The notes: generated from the sequence alone by a model not told the origin. DNA of 12,149 nt from Cellvibrionales bacterium UBA4495 (GCA_002388905.1 DGNJ01000121.1:1747-13895); one strand, 5' to 3'; counted from the stretch's first letter, positions 1 to 9,264 are shown. A program made the numbers and translations.

Positions 1-474
<474 letters not shown>

Positions 475-497
475 GGTCGTCCGCTACATACCCGTGG

Positions 498-512
498 CGC
501 GGCCCCGCCGCG
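498..512 (+). other. Small GC-rich hairpin between guaB and guaA
   Basis: A perfect 6-bp inverted repeat, CGCGGC and GCCGCG, with a 3-base CCC loop sits in the 72-bp guaB-guaA gap. No run of T follows it, so it is not a standard intrinsic terminator. It could stabilise or punctuate the guaBA message. Whether it has any function is a guess. Confidence 0.3.
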
Positions 513-546
513 TTCGCGCCAGCCGGAGAACCGACAAAGCATCACC

Positions 547-2130
547 ATGAGCCGGAATATTCATGCCCAGAAAATCCTCGTCCTCGATTTTGGCTCCCAG
601 TACACCCAGTTGATTGCCCGCCGCGTGCGGGAAGTGGGTGTCTATTGCGAAATCCACCCCTTCGATATGGACGAGGCGGATATCCGCTCCTTCGGCCCGA
701 AGGGCATTATCCTGTCCGGCGGTCCCGAATCCGTCACCGGCGGCGAAACCGCTCCCCGGGCACCGTCCCTGGTCTACGAACTGGGCGTCCCGGTGCTGGG
801 TATCTGCTACGGCATGCAGACCATGGCCGCCCATTTCGGTGGAACCGTGCTTGAATCAAAAATCCAGGAGTTCGGGTACGCCCAGATTCGTGTCCACGGT
901 AACAATCCCCTGTTCCGGGATATCAAGGACCATGTGGATCACGAGGATGGATCGGCGCTGCTCGACGTTTGGATGAGCCACGGCGACAAGGTCACGGCCC
1001 TGCCCCCGGACTTCGAACTGATAGCATCCACTCCCAGTTGCCCCATCGCCGGCATGCGCGCCCGGCACAAGCCTTTCTATGGCATCCAGTTCCACCCCGA
1101 GGTGACCCACACCCTCCAGGGCAAACGGATGTTCGAGCATTTTGCCTACGATATCTGCGGCTGCGACGCCCTCTGGACGGCCGCCAATATCATCGACGAC
1201 GCTATCGAACGAATCCGCAACCAGGTGGGCAATGACAAGGTGCTTCTGGGCCTCTCCGGCGGTGTCGACTCCTCCGTAGTGGCGGCCCTGCTGCACAAGG
1301 CCATCGGCGACCAGCTTACCTGTGTCTTCGTGGACAACGGTCTGTTGCGCAAGGACGAAGGTGAACAGGTCATGGACATGTTCGCGCGCAATATGGGCGT
1401 CAAGGTCATCCGCGTCGATGCCGAAGACCAGTTCCTGGACAGGCTCGCGGGCATCAGTGACCCGGAAGCCAAGCGCAAGATTATCGGCAACACTTTCATC
1501 GATGTTTTCGACGCCGAGGCCGCCAGACTCAGGGATGTTAACTGGCTGGCCCAGGGCACCATCTACCCGGACGTCATCGAGTCCGCCGCCTCGAAAACCG
1601 GCAAGGCCCAGGTCATCAAATCCCACCACAATGTCGGCGGTCTGCCGGAAACCATGAAAATGTCTCTCGTGGAACCCCTGCGGGAACTGTTCAAGGACGA
1701 GGTACGCAAGATCGGCCTGGAACTGGGCCTGCCCTACGACATGGTTCACCGCCATCCCTTCCCTGGTCCCGGACTGGGTGTGCGTATCCTCGGCGAAGTG
1801 AAAAGAGAGTATGCCGTCCTGCTGCGCGAAGCCGATGCCATCTTCATCGAGGAACTGCACCGGGCCGACTGGTACCACAAGACCAGCCAGGCCTTTGCCG
1901 TGTTCCTGCCGGTAAAATCCGTGGGGGTGGTGGGAGATGCCCGTCGCTACGAATATGTTGTCAGTCTCCGGGCAGTGGAAACGATCGACTTTATGACTGC
2001 ACGCTGGGCGCACCTGCCCTATGAGCTTCTGGAAAAAATTTCCAACCGCATCATCAACGAGATCGGCGGTATTTCCCGGGTTACCTACGATGTCTCCAGC
2101 AAGCCGCCGGCGACTATTGAGTGGGAGTGA
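547..2130 (+). CDS. guaA: GMP synthase (glutamine-hydrolysing)
   Basis: GuaA (527 aa) aminates XMP to GMP in the cytoplasm using glutamine and ATP. The N-terminal class I glutamine amidotransferase domain (about residues 8-200) shows the nucleophile Cys87 in LGICYGMQ and the His183/Glu185 pair in FHPEVTH. The ATP-pyrophosphatase domain begins with the P-loop SGGVDSS at residues 237-243, and the dimerisation domain ends in KPPATIEWE. The length is that expected of the family. The ATG at 547 is chosen because the N-terminus MSRNIH...[13 protein letters not shown] lines up with known GuaA proteins; the only Shine-Dalgarno-like GGAGA lies rather far upstream. The last 12 bases, including the stop codon, are an attachment site: they recur at 11163-11174. 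The gene is intact despite the insertion, since the element restores the 3' end. Its native terminator is probably displaced, as none is visible just downstream. Confidence 0.98.
   Translation: MSRNIHAQKILVLDFGSQYTQLIARRVREVGVYCEIHPFDMDEADIRSFGPKGIILSGGPESVTGGETAPRAPSLVYELGVPVLGICYGMQTMAAHFGGTVLESKIQEFGYAQIRVHGNNPLFRDIKDHVDHEDGSALLDVWMSHGDKVTALPPDFELIASTPSCPIAGMRARHKPFYGIQFHPEVTHTLQGKRMFEHFAYDICGCDALWTAANIIDDAIERIRNQVGNDKVLLGLSGGVDSSVVAALLHKAIGDQLTCVFVDNGLLRKDEGEQVMDMFARNMGVKVIRVDAEDQFLDRLAGISDPEAKRKIIGNTFIDVFDAEAARLRDVNWLAQGTIYPDVIESAASKTGKAQVIKSHHNVGGLPETMKMSLVEPLRELFKDEVRKIGLELGLPYDMVHRHPFPGPGLGVRILGEVKREYAVLLREADAIFIEELHRADWYHKTSQAFAVFLPVKSVGVVGDARRYEYVVSLRAVETIDFMTARWAHLPYELLEKISNRIINEIGGISRVTYDVSSKPPATIEWE
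2119..2130 (+). other. Attachment-site core at guaA 3' end (attL-like)
   Basis: GAGTGGGAGTGA encodes the final Glu-Trp-Glu-stop of GuaA and is repeated exactly at 11163-11174, where it is not part of any guaA gene. The 3' end of guaA is an established integration hotspot for integrase-driven genomic islands. The match, together with the longer repeat that follows each copy, marks this as the guaA-proximal att core. The true crossover point within it cannot be read from the sequence. Confidence 0.85.
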
Positions 2131-2320
2131 CGGAAACTCGTAACAAATTGAAATATAAAGATAAATTTATTCCAATTGATAACATAATCTGCATCATCAA
2201 TGGTATTTTTCATGGTATTGGCTGCGGATAGCACGGCAGAAAGCGGCGGTACCATGAGAGACACATTAACGTTGGCATGGTATCAGAGCTTGAAGAACTC
2301 GCGCTCTGGAGTAATCCGGA
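2119..2320 (+). repeat. Att-associated direct repeat, copy 1 (guaA-proximal)
   Basis: This block matches 11163-11366. Hand alignment of 2131-2286 with 11175-11330 needs no gap and gives 134 of 156 identical bases. Conservation is uneven: 2192-2265 differs at only one base, while the 60 bases next to the core are AT-rich and more diverged. Inside are two direct ATGGTAT copies (2200-2206 and 2212-2218), a TACCAT (2250-2255) and another ATGGTAT (2277-2283), the last two forming an inverted pair. After 2286 the match weakens and needs a 2-bp gap. The arrangement resembles arm-type binding sites of a tyrosine integrase. The non-coding stretch 2131-2388 holds this repeat and nothing else I can name. 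Confidence 0.85.
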
Positions 2321-2388
2321 AATCTGCAAACAGTAGTATTAAATGACGTGGATGCGGTTGGTTAGTTCATTCTGTCAGTCGCCTTTGG

Positions 2389-3282
2389 TTACTGTTTGGT
2401 TTTATCGCGGCAAAACTCATCTTTTAGCTCAATTTCGATAGTAGTGTGGGCCAGCCCGAACTGTTCGAGTGCCTCGGCCGTGGCATTTTTCATGGCGCCA
2501 TATTCATCGGCGTCAAAGTCGCCACCAACCACAATGTGCGCCGTCAACACATGGTGCTCGCCATCAAGCGACCAGAGGTGCTGGTGATGAATGTCGAGGA
2601 TGCCGTCGATATCCAGCAGCGCATTTCGAATCTCATCGTGAAGCGCCCGGTCGGGTACCGCCTGAAGGAACAGCTTGCCGGTGATCCACAGGTTGCGGAT
2701 GACGTTGAACAGAATGAACAGGGTGAAGCCCACCGATAGCAGTGGGTCGAGAATGGGCCAGTCGGCGAACATCAATACGACGGCAACGACCAATACCGCG
2801 AGCCAGCCGAGCACGTCTTCCAGTAGGTGCCAGTTCAGGACCTTTTCGTTCAGGGTACTGCCCTTGCTCAGGCGGTAAGCCGCAATCCCGTTGACGGTTA
2901 TACCCAGTATGGCCAGTGCAAGCATGCCCTCGGTCACCGGCATCACCGGGTTGCCGAGCCGGGGAATGGCTTCGCTCAGGACCCACAGCGAGCCGGCGAT
3001 AAGAACCACGCTGTTGATGAAGGCGCCGAACAAGGTCAACCGTCGGTAACCGTAGGTGAACTCACTGTCGGCGGATTTTCGTCCCCAGCGCGCCAGCAGC
3101 CAGGCGCTGCCGATGGACAGGCTGTCGCCCAGGTCGTGCACCGCATCCGCCATGATGGCGGTGCTGTTGGTCAGCAGGCCGCCTATGAACTCGATAATGG
3201 TAAAAGCGACATTCAGGAAGAAGGCCAAAGCAATGCGTTTGGAATCTTCATTCTCATTATGGCTGTGATTATGATTATGCAT
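2389..3282 (-). CDS. Cation diffusion facilitator, CzcD/ZitB-type Zn/Cd/Co exporter
   Basis: This inner-membrane antiporter of the CDF family (297 aa, normal length) would export divalent cations from cytoplasm to periplasm in exchange for protons. About six hydrophobic segments cover residues 17-205, followed by a cytoplasmic domain. The metal site of Zn-type CDFs is visible in both key helices as HxxxD: His49/Asp53 in DAVHDLGD and His152/Asp156 in HLLEDVLG. The N-terminus MHNHNHSHN is a His-rich metal-binding tail, and the C-terminal domain contains HHQHLW and a further HH. The ATG at 3282 has a good GAGGTG ribosome site 9 bases upstream. The gene is 49 bp beyond the PII-like gene and is probably the last gene of the czc operon; it would feed periplasmic metal to CzcCBA. 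The H/D motif favours zinc or cadmium, but the exact substrate is inferred. Confidence 0.93.
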   Translation of the reverse strand: MHNHNHSHNENEDSKRIALAFFLNVAFTIIEFIGGLLTNSTAIMADAVHDLGDSLSIGSAWLLARWGRKSADSEFTYGYRRLTLFGAFINSVVLIAGSLWVLSEAIPRLGNPVMPVTEGMLALAILGITVNGIAAYRLSKGSTLNEKVLNWHLLEDVLGWLAVLVVAVVLMFADWPILDPLLSVGFTLFILFNVIRNLWITGKLFLQAVPDRALHDEIRNALLDIDGILDIHHQHLWSLDGEHHVLTAHIVVGGDFDADEYGAMKNATAEALEQFGLAHTTIEIELKDEFCRDKTKQ

Positions 3283-3331
3283 TGGCTATTCACCTCAACT
3301 TGAATTTGGTCTTTATCCGGTCACGACATCG

Positions 3332-3673
3332 TCAAACAACCGTATCGTCCTCGGCACCATCTTCGATCCGGATCGCACGATTGACGTCGCTGACAAAAAT
3401 GCGACCATCGCCGCGCAGTCCGGTATGCGCCTCGGTTTTCAGTACCCGGACGACCTCGTCCACGTACTGATCGTGACAGACGATTTCCACCTTCACATGC
3501 TTGACAAAATCCCCCGCGCCCTCGATTGGGTTGGCAGCGCTGGTATTGACTTTGCTGCGGCCAAAGCCGACAACGTGGGCGACGCTCATGCCGGTGACGC
3601 CCTGCACACGGTGCAGGGCCAGGGTCACGGCTTCCAGTTTGCGGTGTTTGATATAGGCTTTGATCTCTTGCAT
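3332..3673 (-). CDS. PII-like signalling protein of a metal-efflux operon
   Basis: This 113-aa protein aligns along its whole length with GlnB/GlnK: an N-terminal EIKAYIKHRKLEAV strand and helix, GMSVAHVVGFGRSK leading into the T-loop, VKVEIV, and the TGLRGDGRIFV turn that binds ATP phosphates in PII. At the site of the uridylylated Tyr51 it has Gly, and the Tyr46 position is Ala, so it cannot be controlled by GlnD in the usual way. I place the start at the ATG at 3673: it has GGAGTGA 7 bases upstream and gives the N-terminus usual for PII; the GTG at 3682 is the alternative. It lies between czcA (15 bp after its stop) and the CDF gene. PII paralogues next to CzcA-type pumps are a known group (PII-NG), presumed to regulate metal transport; the ligand and target here are unknown. 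Confidence 0.88.
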   Translation of the reverse strand: MQEIKAYIKHRKLEAVTLALHRVQGVTGMSVAHVVGFGRSKVNTSAANPIEGAGDFVKHVKVEIVCHDQYVDEVVRVLKTEAHTGLRGDGRIFVSDVNRAIRIEDGAEDDTVV

Positions 3674-3688
3674 GACAGTCACTCCGGG

Positions 3689-6600
3689 TTAATGGGATTC
3701 GCTCATATCAGCGGGCTTGTCGGCAAACCAGTGATACAGGGCAGGTATAACCAATAGGGTCAGAATGGTGGCGGTCACCAGACCGCCGACCACGACGGTC
3801 GCCAGTGGCCGCTGTACTTCGCTGCCGGTGCCGGTGGCGAACAACAGCGGAAACAGCCCCAAGGCGGTGGTGACGGCGGTCATGATCACCGCCCGCAGCC
3901 TTGCACAGGCCGCCCGCACGCTGGCTTCGGCAATAGACACCCCGTCCTTGACCAGTTCATTCAGGTAACTCACCAACACCAAGCCATTTTCCAGGGCGAT
4001 GCCAAACAGGGCGATAAAGCCCACTGAGGCTGGCACCGAGAGGCTCTGGCCACTGAGCCACAGGGCGACGATACCGCCCACCAGCGCCAGCGGGATATTG
4101 AGCATGATCAACAGGGCGTTGCGCAGGGATCTGAAGTTGACGAACAGCATCAGGAACACCAGCGCCAGGGTAATGGGCACCACGATCATCAGACGCTTGT
4201 TGGCCTGTTGCTGGAGTTCGAACTGCCCGCCCCATTTGAGAAAATACCCCGGCGGTAAATCCACTTGTTTGGCTATCGCGGCATCGGCCTCGGCCACGAA
4301 GGAACCGATGTCCCGGTCGCGGACATTGGTCTGGATGGTGATAAAGCGCTGATTGTTTTCCCGGGTGATCTGGCGCGGCCCCACCACTTCCTCGATGGCG
4401 GCCAGTTCCTCCAGGGGAATGCGCTGTCCGGCGGCGTTCTTGATAATGAGCTGCCCGATCACATCGGCCCGGTTGCGCGCGGGCTCCTCAAGCCGCACAT
4501 AGATGTCAAAGCGGCGGATGCCCTCGAACACCTGTCCGGCCTCGCTGCCGCCCACGGCCACGCTCAGGGTGCGTTGCACATCGCTGACATTCAGGCCGTA
4601 GCGAGCTATGGCTTCCCGGTTCAACGAAATGCGCAGTTGCGGCGTACCGCCGATTTGGTCGCGCTGAACATCCTGGGCGCCCTGCACGGTGCGCATTGCC
4701 TGTTCGATGGCCTGCGCTTTCTCCACCAGAACATCCAGGTCATCGCCAAAGAGTTTGGCCGCCAGTTCGGCCTTGGTGCCGGTCAGCAGTTCATCCACAG
4801 CGGCGGCAATGGGCTGGGTGAAGTTGAATTGCGCGCCGGGGAAATCGGCGAACTTCTCGCTCATGGCCGCATAAAGGCCATCCAGTGTTTCCGCGCTTTG
4901 CCATTGGTCCTGGGGCTTGAGCGCGACGAAAATCTCCGCGTTATTCACCGGATCGGCGTGGGCGCCGACTTCACCCCGGCCAATGCGCGACACCACCTGG
5001 GTAACCTCCGGAAACGCTTCCATCAATTGCCGTTCGAATACGCCGATGGTCGTCTCGGCTTTTTCCAGCGATATGGACGGCGCCATGGTGGCGCGGATCA
5101 GCAGATCCCCTTCGTTGAAACGCGGCACAAACTCCGAGCCCAGCCGCAGGGCGACGCCAACGCCAATGAGCAGAACCACCGCTGCCAGGGTGATCGCAAT
5201 CCAGCGGCGCGCCACCATGGCCTGCACCAGCGGTTGGTAGCCTTTCAGTAGCAGGCTGACAATGTCCTTGCGGGGTTTGTCGGGGTCTGTCTCGGGGCGC
5301 TTCATCAGCAGGGACGAGGCCACCGGCGCCACGATCAGGGCAAAGAACAGCGAGCCGAGCATGGCCACCGCCACCGTATAGGCCAGTGGCCGGAAGGTCG
5401 CCCCTTCCACCCCCTGCAAGGTGAACAGTGGCAGAAACACAATGATGATAATACTGATGGCAAACAGAATAGGGCGTGCCACCGACTGGCAGGCACGCGC
5501 CACCAGGTGCAGGCGTGATTCGTCCGGGGAGGATTCCCGCAACATGCGGTCGATGTTCTCCACCACGACGACCGCGCCATCCACCATCATGCCAATGGCG
5601 ATGGCGATCCCGCCCAGCGACATCAGGTTGGCGGAGATGTCGAAGAATTTCATGGCGAGAAAGGTGAAGCCGACGGAAAACGGAATCGACAGTGCCACCA
5701 CCAGGCTGGGTCTGAACCCGCCCATAAACGCCAACAGCACCAGGGCCACCAGAATGATGCCTTGCAACAGGGCGTTGATCACCGTGCTCACCGCAGCCTT
5801 GACCAGTGTCGCCTGGTCGTAATAGGGCTGCACCTCGATACCTTTGGGCAGGTTGGCGTTGATGGTGGCCAGCTCCTGCTTGACGGCGCCGATCACCTGG
5901 GAGGTATTGCTGCCAATGAGCTTCAATACCATGCCCACGACCACTTCGCCTTCCCCGTCCTTGGTGGTAAGTCCGCGGCGGATTTCGCCGCCTATGTCCA
6001 GTTCGCCGAGTTGGTGCAGGTAGACCGGCGTGCCGTCGATGGTTTTCACCACAATGTTGCGCAGGGCATTGAGATCCGTGGCCAGACCCACGGAGCGCAC
6101 GATGTACTCCTCATCATTTTTGACAATGAACTGCGCCCCGGCGTTGGCATTGTTGGCCTCGATGCGCTCCTTGATGTCTGGCAGCGAGACGTCGTAGCGG
6201 ATCAGCGCGTCGGGGTCGATACGCACCTGGAACTGCTTGACCTCACCGCCGATGGAAAGAACTTCCGTAACGCCTTTCACCGTCTGCAGGTTGAACTTGA
6301 CGATCCAGTCCTGGATCTCCCGCAGCTCGGTGTTGCTGTATTGCCCGCTGGTGTCCTCCAGCACGTAGAACAGGATCTGGCCGAGCCCGGTAGTGATGGG
6401 GCCCATCACCGGCTCGCCGAAGCCGTCGGGAATCGCCTCCCGGGCCACCTGCAACCGTTCCCCCACCAACTGGCGGGCGAAGTAAATATTGGTGCCATCC
6501 TCGAAGTAGATATTGACTACGGACAAGCCGAAGTTGGAGATCGACCGCACATGATCCAGTTGCGGCAGGCCGTTCATGGCACTTTCGATGGGGTAAGTAA

Positions 6601-6790
6601 CGTATTTTTCCACTTCCTCCGGTGCCAGACCTTCGGTTTCCACAAAAACCTGCACCAGGGCCGGTGAAATATCCGGGTAGGCGTCGACCGGCAGGGTGCG
6701 ATAGGCGAAGTAACCGCCGATAAGCATCGCCAGAGAGATCACGACCACTAACAGTCGGTTCTCCAGCGCAAAACGAATAAGAGTTTGCAT
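3689..6790 (-). CDS. czcA: Heavy-metal RND efflux pump, CzcA/CusA family
   Basis: This is the proton-driven inner-membrane pump (1033 aa, typical length) of a tripartite metal efflux complex with CzcB and CzcC. It shows the RND plan: a membrane helix at residues 12-30, a periplasmic porter loop to about 330, helices at roughly 335-495 and 530-548, a second periplasmic loop to about 865, and a final helix bundle to 1023. The helix-4 proton-relay motif reads AIGMMVDGAVVVVEN (398-412): Asp404 and Glu411 match CzcA Asp408 and Glu415, but Ala replaces the first Asp (CzcA Asp402). The motif therefore differs from the Zn/Co/Cd type, and the substrate is less certain than the neighbours suggest. The start ATG at 6790 follows a GGGAGA ribosome site. 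It lies 15 bp after czcB in the same operon. The family call is firm; the symbol is by family. Confidence 0.95.
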   Translation of the reverse strand: MQTLIRFALENRLLVVVISLAMLIGGYFAYRTLPVDAYPDISPALVQVFVETEGLAPEEVEKYVTYPIESAMNGLPQLDHVRSISNFGLSVVNIYFEDGTNIYFARQLVGERLQVAREAIPDGFGEPVMGPITTGLGQILFYVLEDTSGQYSNTELREIQDWIVKFNLQTVKGVTEVLSIGGEVKQFQVRIDPDALIRYDVSLPDIKERIEANNANAGAQFIVKNDEEYIVRSVGLATDLNALRNIVVKTIDGTPVYLHQLGELDIGGEIRRGLTTKDGEGEVVVGMVLKLIGSNTSQVIGAVKQELATINANLPKGIEVQPYYDQATLVKAAVSTVINALLQGIILVALVLLAFMGGFRPSLVVALSIPFSVGFTFLAMKFFDISANLMSLGGIAIAIGMMVDGAVVVVENIDRMLRESSPDESRLHLVARACQSVARPILFAISIIIIVFLPLFTLQGVEGATFRPLAYTVAVAMLGSLFFALIVAPVASSLLMKRPETDPDKPRKDIVSLLLKGYQPLVQAMVARRWIAITLAAVVLLIGVGVALRLGSEFVPRFNEGDLLIRATMAPSISLEKAETTIGVFERQLMEAFPEVTQVVSRIGRGEVGAHADPVNNAEIFVALKPQDQWQSAETLDGLYAAMSEKFADFPGAQFNFTQPIAAAVDELLTGTKAELAAKLFGDDLDVLVEKAQAIEQAMRTVQGAQDVQRDQIGGTPQLRISLNREAIARYGLNVSDVQRTLSVAVGGSEAGQVFEGIRRFDIYVRLEEPARNRADVIGQLIIKNAAGQRIPLEELAAIEEVVGPRQITRENNQRFITIQTNVRDRDIGSFVAEADAAIAKQVDLPPGYFLKWGGQFELQQQANKRLMIVVPITLALVFLMLFVNFRSLRNALLIMLNIPLALVGGIVALWLSGQSLSVPASVGFIALFGIALENGLVLVSYLNELVKDGVSIAEASVRAACARLRAVIMTAVTTALGLFPLLFATGTGSEVQRPLATVVVGGLVTATILTLLVIPALYHWFADKPADMSESH

Positions 6791-6805
6791 ACTGTTCTCC
6801 CGCGA

Positions 6806-7852
6806 TTAGTGGTTGTGACCGGATTCGAATTCGCTTTTTTGCAGCTGGGCCTTGAGCACGAATCCACCTTTGGCCACATAGCGTTCACCCGCGTCGAGGC
6901 CGGTCAGGATCTCCACCGCGTCGCTGTCCCCGCGACCCAGCGTAACCGGGCGGGGTTCCCAGCTGCCGTCGTGCTGAACGAATATCGTGGGTTGGCCCTC
7001 CAGGTCGATAACGGCGGTTCTGGGTGCCACCACCTCTGCAGGAAACTCTCCCAGGGTAATCTGGCCTTCAATGAACATGCCCGGCTTCCAATCATTGTCA
7101 GGATTGGCCAGGAAGACCCGCGCCAAGCCTGTGCGGGTGGCCTCGTATACCAGCGGCGCCACATAGTCCAGGCTGGTCTCCACGGGTGTGGGGCCATGGC
7201 TGGTGGTGATTCGCACCGGCTGCCCTGTTTTTACCAGCGGTACCTGCTTGGGATAGAGGGCGATATCCACCCACAGGGTGGACAGGTTCGCGACGACAAA
7301 AGCGGTATCGTCGGGCGCCAGGTGTTCTCCCAGGGTGACGTGGCGTTTGATGACCACGCCGTCGATCAGGGATTTCAGCTGAAAGCGGGACAGGGTCTCG
7401 GAACTCTCGGCGACGGCGAGCACATCGCCGGCCTTGACCCGGTCACCGGTTTTTGCCTGTACCTCGACGATCTTGGCAGAAAACCGGGGTGTGATATGGG
7501 CCACGGCCTCCTCGTTGAGTTTCACCTCGCCGGGCAGTGAGACCAGTTGGCGAATCACACCGGCTTCAGCGGTGGCGATTTCACCACCGAAGTCCCGTAG
7601 CAGGTCGGCGCTAAAAGTTAGATCAGGCTCTTCTTCCTCATGGTCTTTATGACCGGCTTCTTCGGCATGGTCGCCTTCATCTTCAGCGTGATCTTCCCCG
7701 GCATGTTCCTCTTCCGAGTGTTGCTTTTCATCTGCGTGCTGAGCGCCTTCTTCGGTGTGAGCGGCATGATCTGATGGGGCGGCGATGGTGCTTTGAGATG
7801 CCATGGCGGCTAGCAGCAAGCCGCCCATTAAATAATTCAGTAACGTGTTCAT
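6806..7852 (-). CDS. czcB: CzcB-type periplasmic adaptor (membrane fusion protein) with His-rich N-terminus
   Basis: This 348-aa protein would link the CzcA pump to the outer-membrane channel CzcC in the periplasm. A signal peptide covers about residues 1-25 (hydrophobic LMGGLLLAAMA, then STIAA before the cut); there is no lipobox Cys. Residues 26-75 form an acidic, His-rich segment with nine His between 29 and 71, and the protein ends in GHNH, both plausible periplasmic metal-binding stretches. The rest fits the HlyD/RND adaptor fold: a lipoyl-like half around ITPRFSAKIVEVQAKTGDRV, its partner half at SLIDGVVIKRHVTLGEHL, and beta-barrel and membrane-proximal regions after that. The start ATG overlaps the czcC stop in an ATGA (7849-7852), which indicates translational coupling. 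Confidence in the family is high; metal identity is not readable from it. Confidence 0.94.
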   Translation of the reverse strand: MNTLLNYLMGGLLLAAMASQSTIAAPSDHAAHTEEGAQHADEKQHSEEEHAGEDHAEDEGDHAEEAGHKDHEEEEPDLTFSADLLRDFGGEIATAEAGVIRQLVSLPGEVKLNEEAVAHITPRFSAKIVEVQAKTGDRVKAGDVLAVAESSETLSRFQLKSLIDGVVIKRHVTLGEHLAPDDTAFVVANLSTLWVDIALYPKQVPLVKTGQPVRITTSHGPTPVETSLDYVAPLVYEATRTGLARVFLANPDNDWKPGMFIEGQITLGEFPAEVVAPRTAVIDLEGQPTIFVQHDGSWEPRPVTLGRGDSDAVEILTGLDAGERYVAKGGFVLKAQLQKSEFESGHNH

Positions 7853-9264
7853 TGTGATTCATCCTGTGGCGAAAGAGACGCTTTACCATCGATGCTGTCC
7901 AGCGTGGGCAGGCGCAGATCGGACCGGAAGTCATTGGCCGCGTCGGTGGGGTAGAGCGACTGGCGCTCCCCTGTAAGCGGCTGGCCGGTCAGGGTCTCCA
8001 GTGTGATAAGGGTTTGGTGAAAATCGGTGGCGGCGGCAACGGCCTCGGTTTCGAAGGACAGCAGCTGACGCCGGGCTTCCACCAGTTCCAGATAGGAAAA
8101 TCGCCCGTCGCCGTAGCCTTCCTGAATCAGCATCAGTGCCTGTTGGGCCTCGGGCAGTATCTGCTCACGCAACAGGGTAACTCGCTCGCGGGCCTGTTCC
8201 AGTTGGGCGAAGGCATTGCGCAGTTCCGTAAAAACCTTCACTCGTGTGGCTTTCTCTTCGAGATCCAGTTTCGCCAGATCCTCCCGCGCGGCCCTGATGT
8301 CGCCCTGGTTGCGGTTAGAGACGCCAAGGGGCATGGAAAACGAAAAAACCAGACCGGTATCGCCGGTTCCCTCGACCCGCCTGATACCCGCGCCGACTTC
8401 AATGTCCTGCCGGCCCCGGGCAATGGCCAGGTCCAGTTCGGCCTGGCGCAGTCTTTCCAGGGTCATAAACTGTTGCAGCTGCGGGGCCTGCTCCAGTTGG
8501 AGTTGGACGCTGGCAAACTCAGGCGTTGGCGCTAACGCAAAGAGTTCAGCCTCGACGTTCGTAAAATCCGCCGAGGTTTCCCCCCACAGACTCGCCAGGC
8601 GCCGTTTGGCGTTTCCCAGGCGCACGGTGAGATTGCTTACCGCCAACCTGGCCTGCATCAGGTCCGTGCGGGCACGGCTGAGTTCCGCCCGACTGGCGCT
8701 GCCAGCGTCAAACCGGCTTTGGGCGACCTTTTCTGCCACGTTGGTAAAGTCCACGACTTGCCGGGCAAAGGCCAGCAGGCGCTGGGTTTGCGCCACTTCC
8801 AGGTAGCGGCTGGCCGCCGCAGATAGTGCGTCGAGGCGGGCCAGTTCATAGTCGCGCTCGAGGGTTTGGCGGCGCCATTGGCCAACATCCCCGCGCAGCG
8901 AGCGCTTGCCGCCCATCTCGATAACCTGGCTGAGCGCCAGGGTGGTTTCCATGGCATCGGTGCCCGAGAACTCGTCATTGCCGGCAATATTTTCGACCTC
9001 GAGGGAGACCTGTGGGTTGGGCCGAAACCCGGCTTGGAGGGCCCGCGCCTCGGCCGCGCGAATATCGTAGGGATACATCGCCAATTCGGGATTGTCACTG
9101 AGCACCCGGGCGAAGGCCTCGGGTAGGGTCAGTGTTGCCGGGTCGCGGTCGGCGGCCTGGATAAGCCCGGACAGGCTTAGCAGTGCGCAGCAAATCAGCA
9201 GGCGCGTTGTGCGGATTATCAGGCTTCGACCTGAATCCGGACGCAAACGGAATAGCATGGACAT
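7849..9264 (-). CDS. czcC: Outer-membrane efflux channel, CzcC family
   Basis: CzcC (471 aa) is a TolC-like channel that completes the CzcCBA complex. A signal peptide is visible at about residues 16-38 (RTTRLLICCALLSLSG then LIQAA). Two repeated alpha-helical OEP domains follow, beginning at LTLPEAFARVLSDNPEL and again in the second half at about EFASVQLQLEQAPQL, with the long coiled-coil-like helices rich in Arg, Glu, Leu and Ala expected for the periplasmic barrel. The motif ALSQVIEMGGKR near residue 115 is typical of the CzcC branch. The ATG at 9264 has GTGAGGT just upstream, better than the in-frame Met3. It overlaps czcB by 4 bases and follows the small CzcI-like gene by 62 bp, so these are probably one transcription unit. 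Confidence 0.94.
   Translation of the reverse strand: MSMLFRLRPDSGRSLIIRTTRLLICCALLSLSGLIQAADRDPATLTLPEAFARVLSDNPELAMYPYDIRAAEARALQAGFRPNPQVSLEVENIAGNDEFSGTDAMETTLALSQVIEMGGKRSLRGDVGQWRRQTLERDYELARLDALSAAASRYLEVAQTQRLLAFARQVVDFTNVAEKVAQSRFDAGSASRAELSRARTDLMQARLAVSNLTVRLGNAKRRLASLWGETSADFTNVEAELFALAPTPEFASVQLQLEQAPQLQQFMTLERLRQAELDLAIARGRQDIEVGAGIRRVEGTGDTGLVFSFSMPLGVSNRNQGDIRAAREDLAKLDLEEKATRVKVFTELRNAFAQLEQARERVTLLREQILPEAQQALMLIQEGYGDGRFSYLELVEARRQLLSFETEAVAAATDFHQTLITLETLTGQPLTGERQSLYPTDAANDFRSDLRLPTLDSIDGKASLSPQDESQ

Noticed and set aside
856..2013. Long open frame antisense to guaA
   Set aside because: It is a shadow of the GC-rich guaA coding sequence; guaA itself is unambiguous.
2200..2346. 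Small + strand frame of 48 codons starting in the arm repeat, with a related shorter frame at 11244-11340
   Set aside because: It begins in the repeated ATGGTATT DNA, lacks a ribosome site, stops at a different place in copy 2, and the copy differences show no coding pattern. The conservation fits an att site better.
2331..2388. Terminator for the czc operon after the CDF stop codon
   Set aside because: No stem followed by a T-run is visible on the - strand between the CDF stop and the att repeat.
4265..5251. Long + strand frames (also 5762-6667 and 6785-7540) opposite czcA and czcB
   Set aside because: They mirror the codon pattern of the real - strand genes and show no family features.
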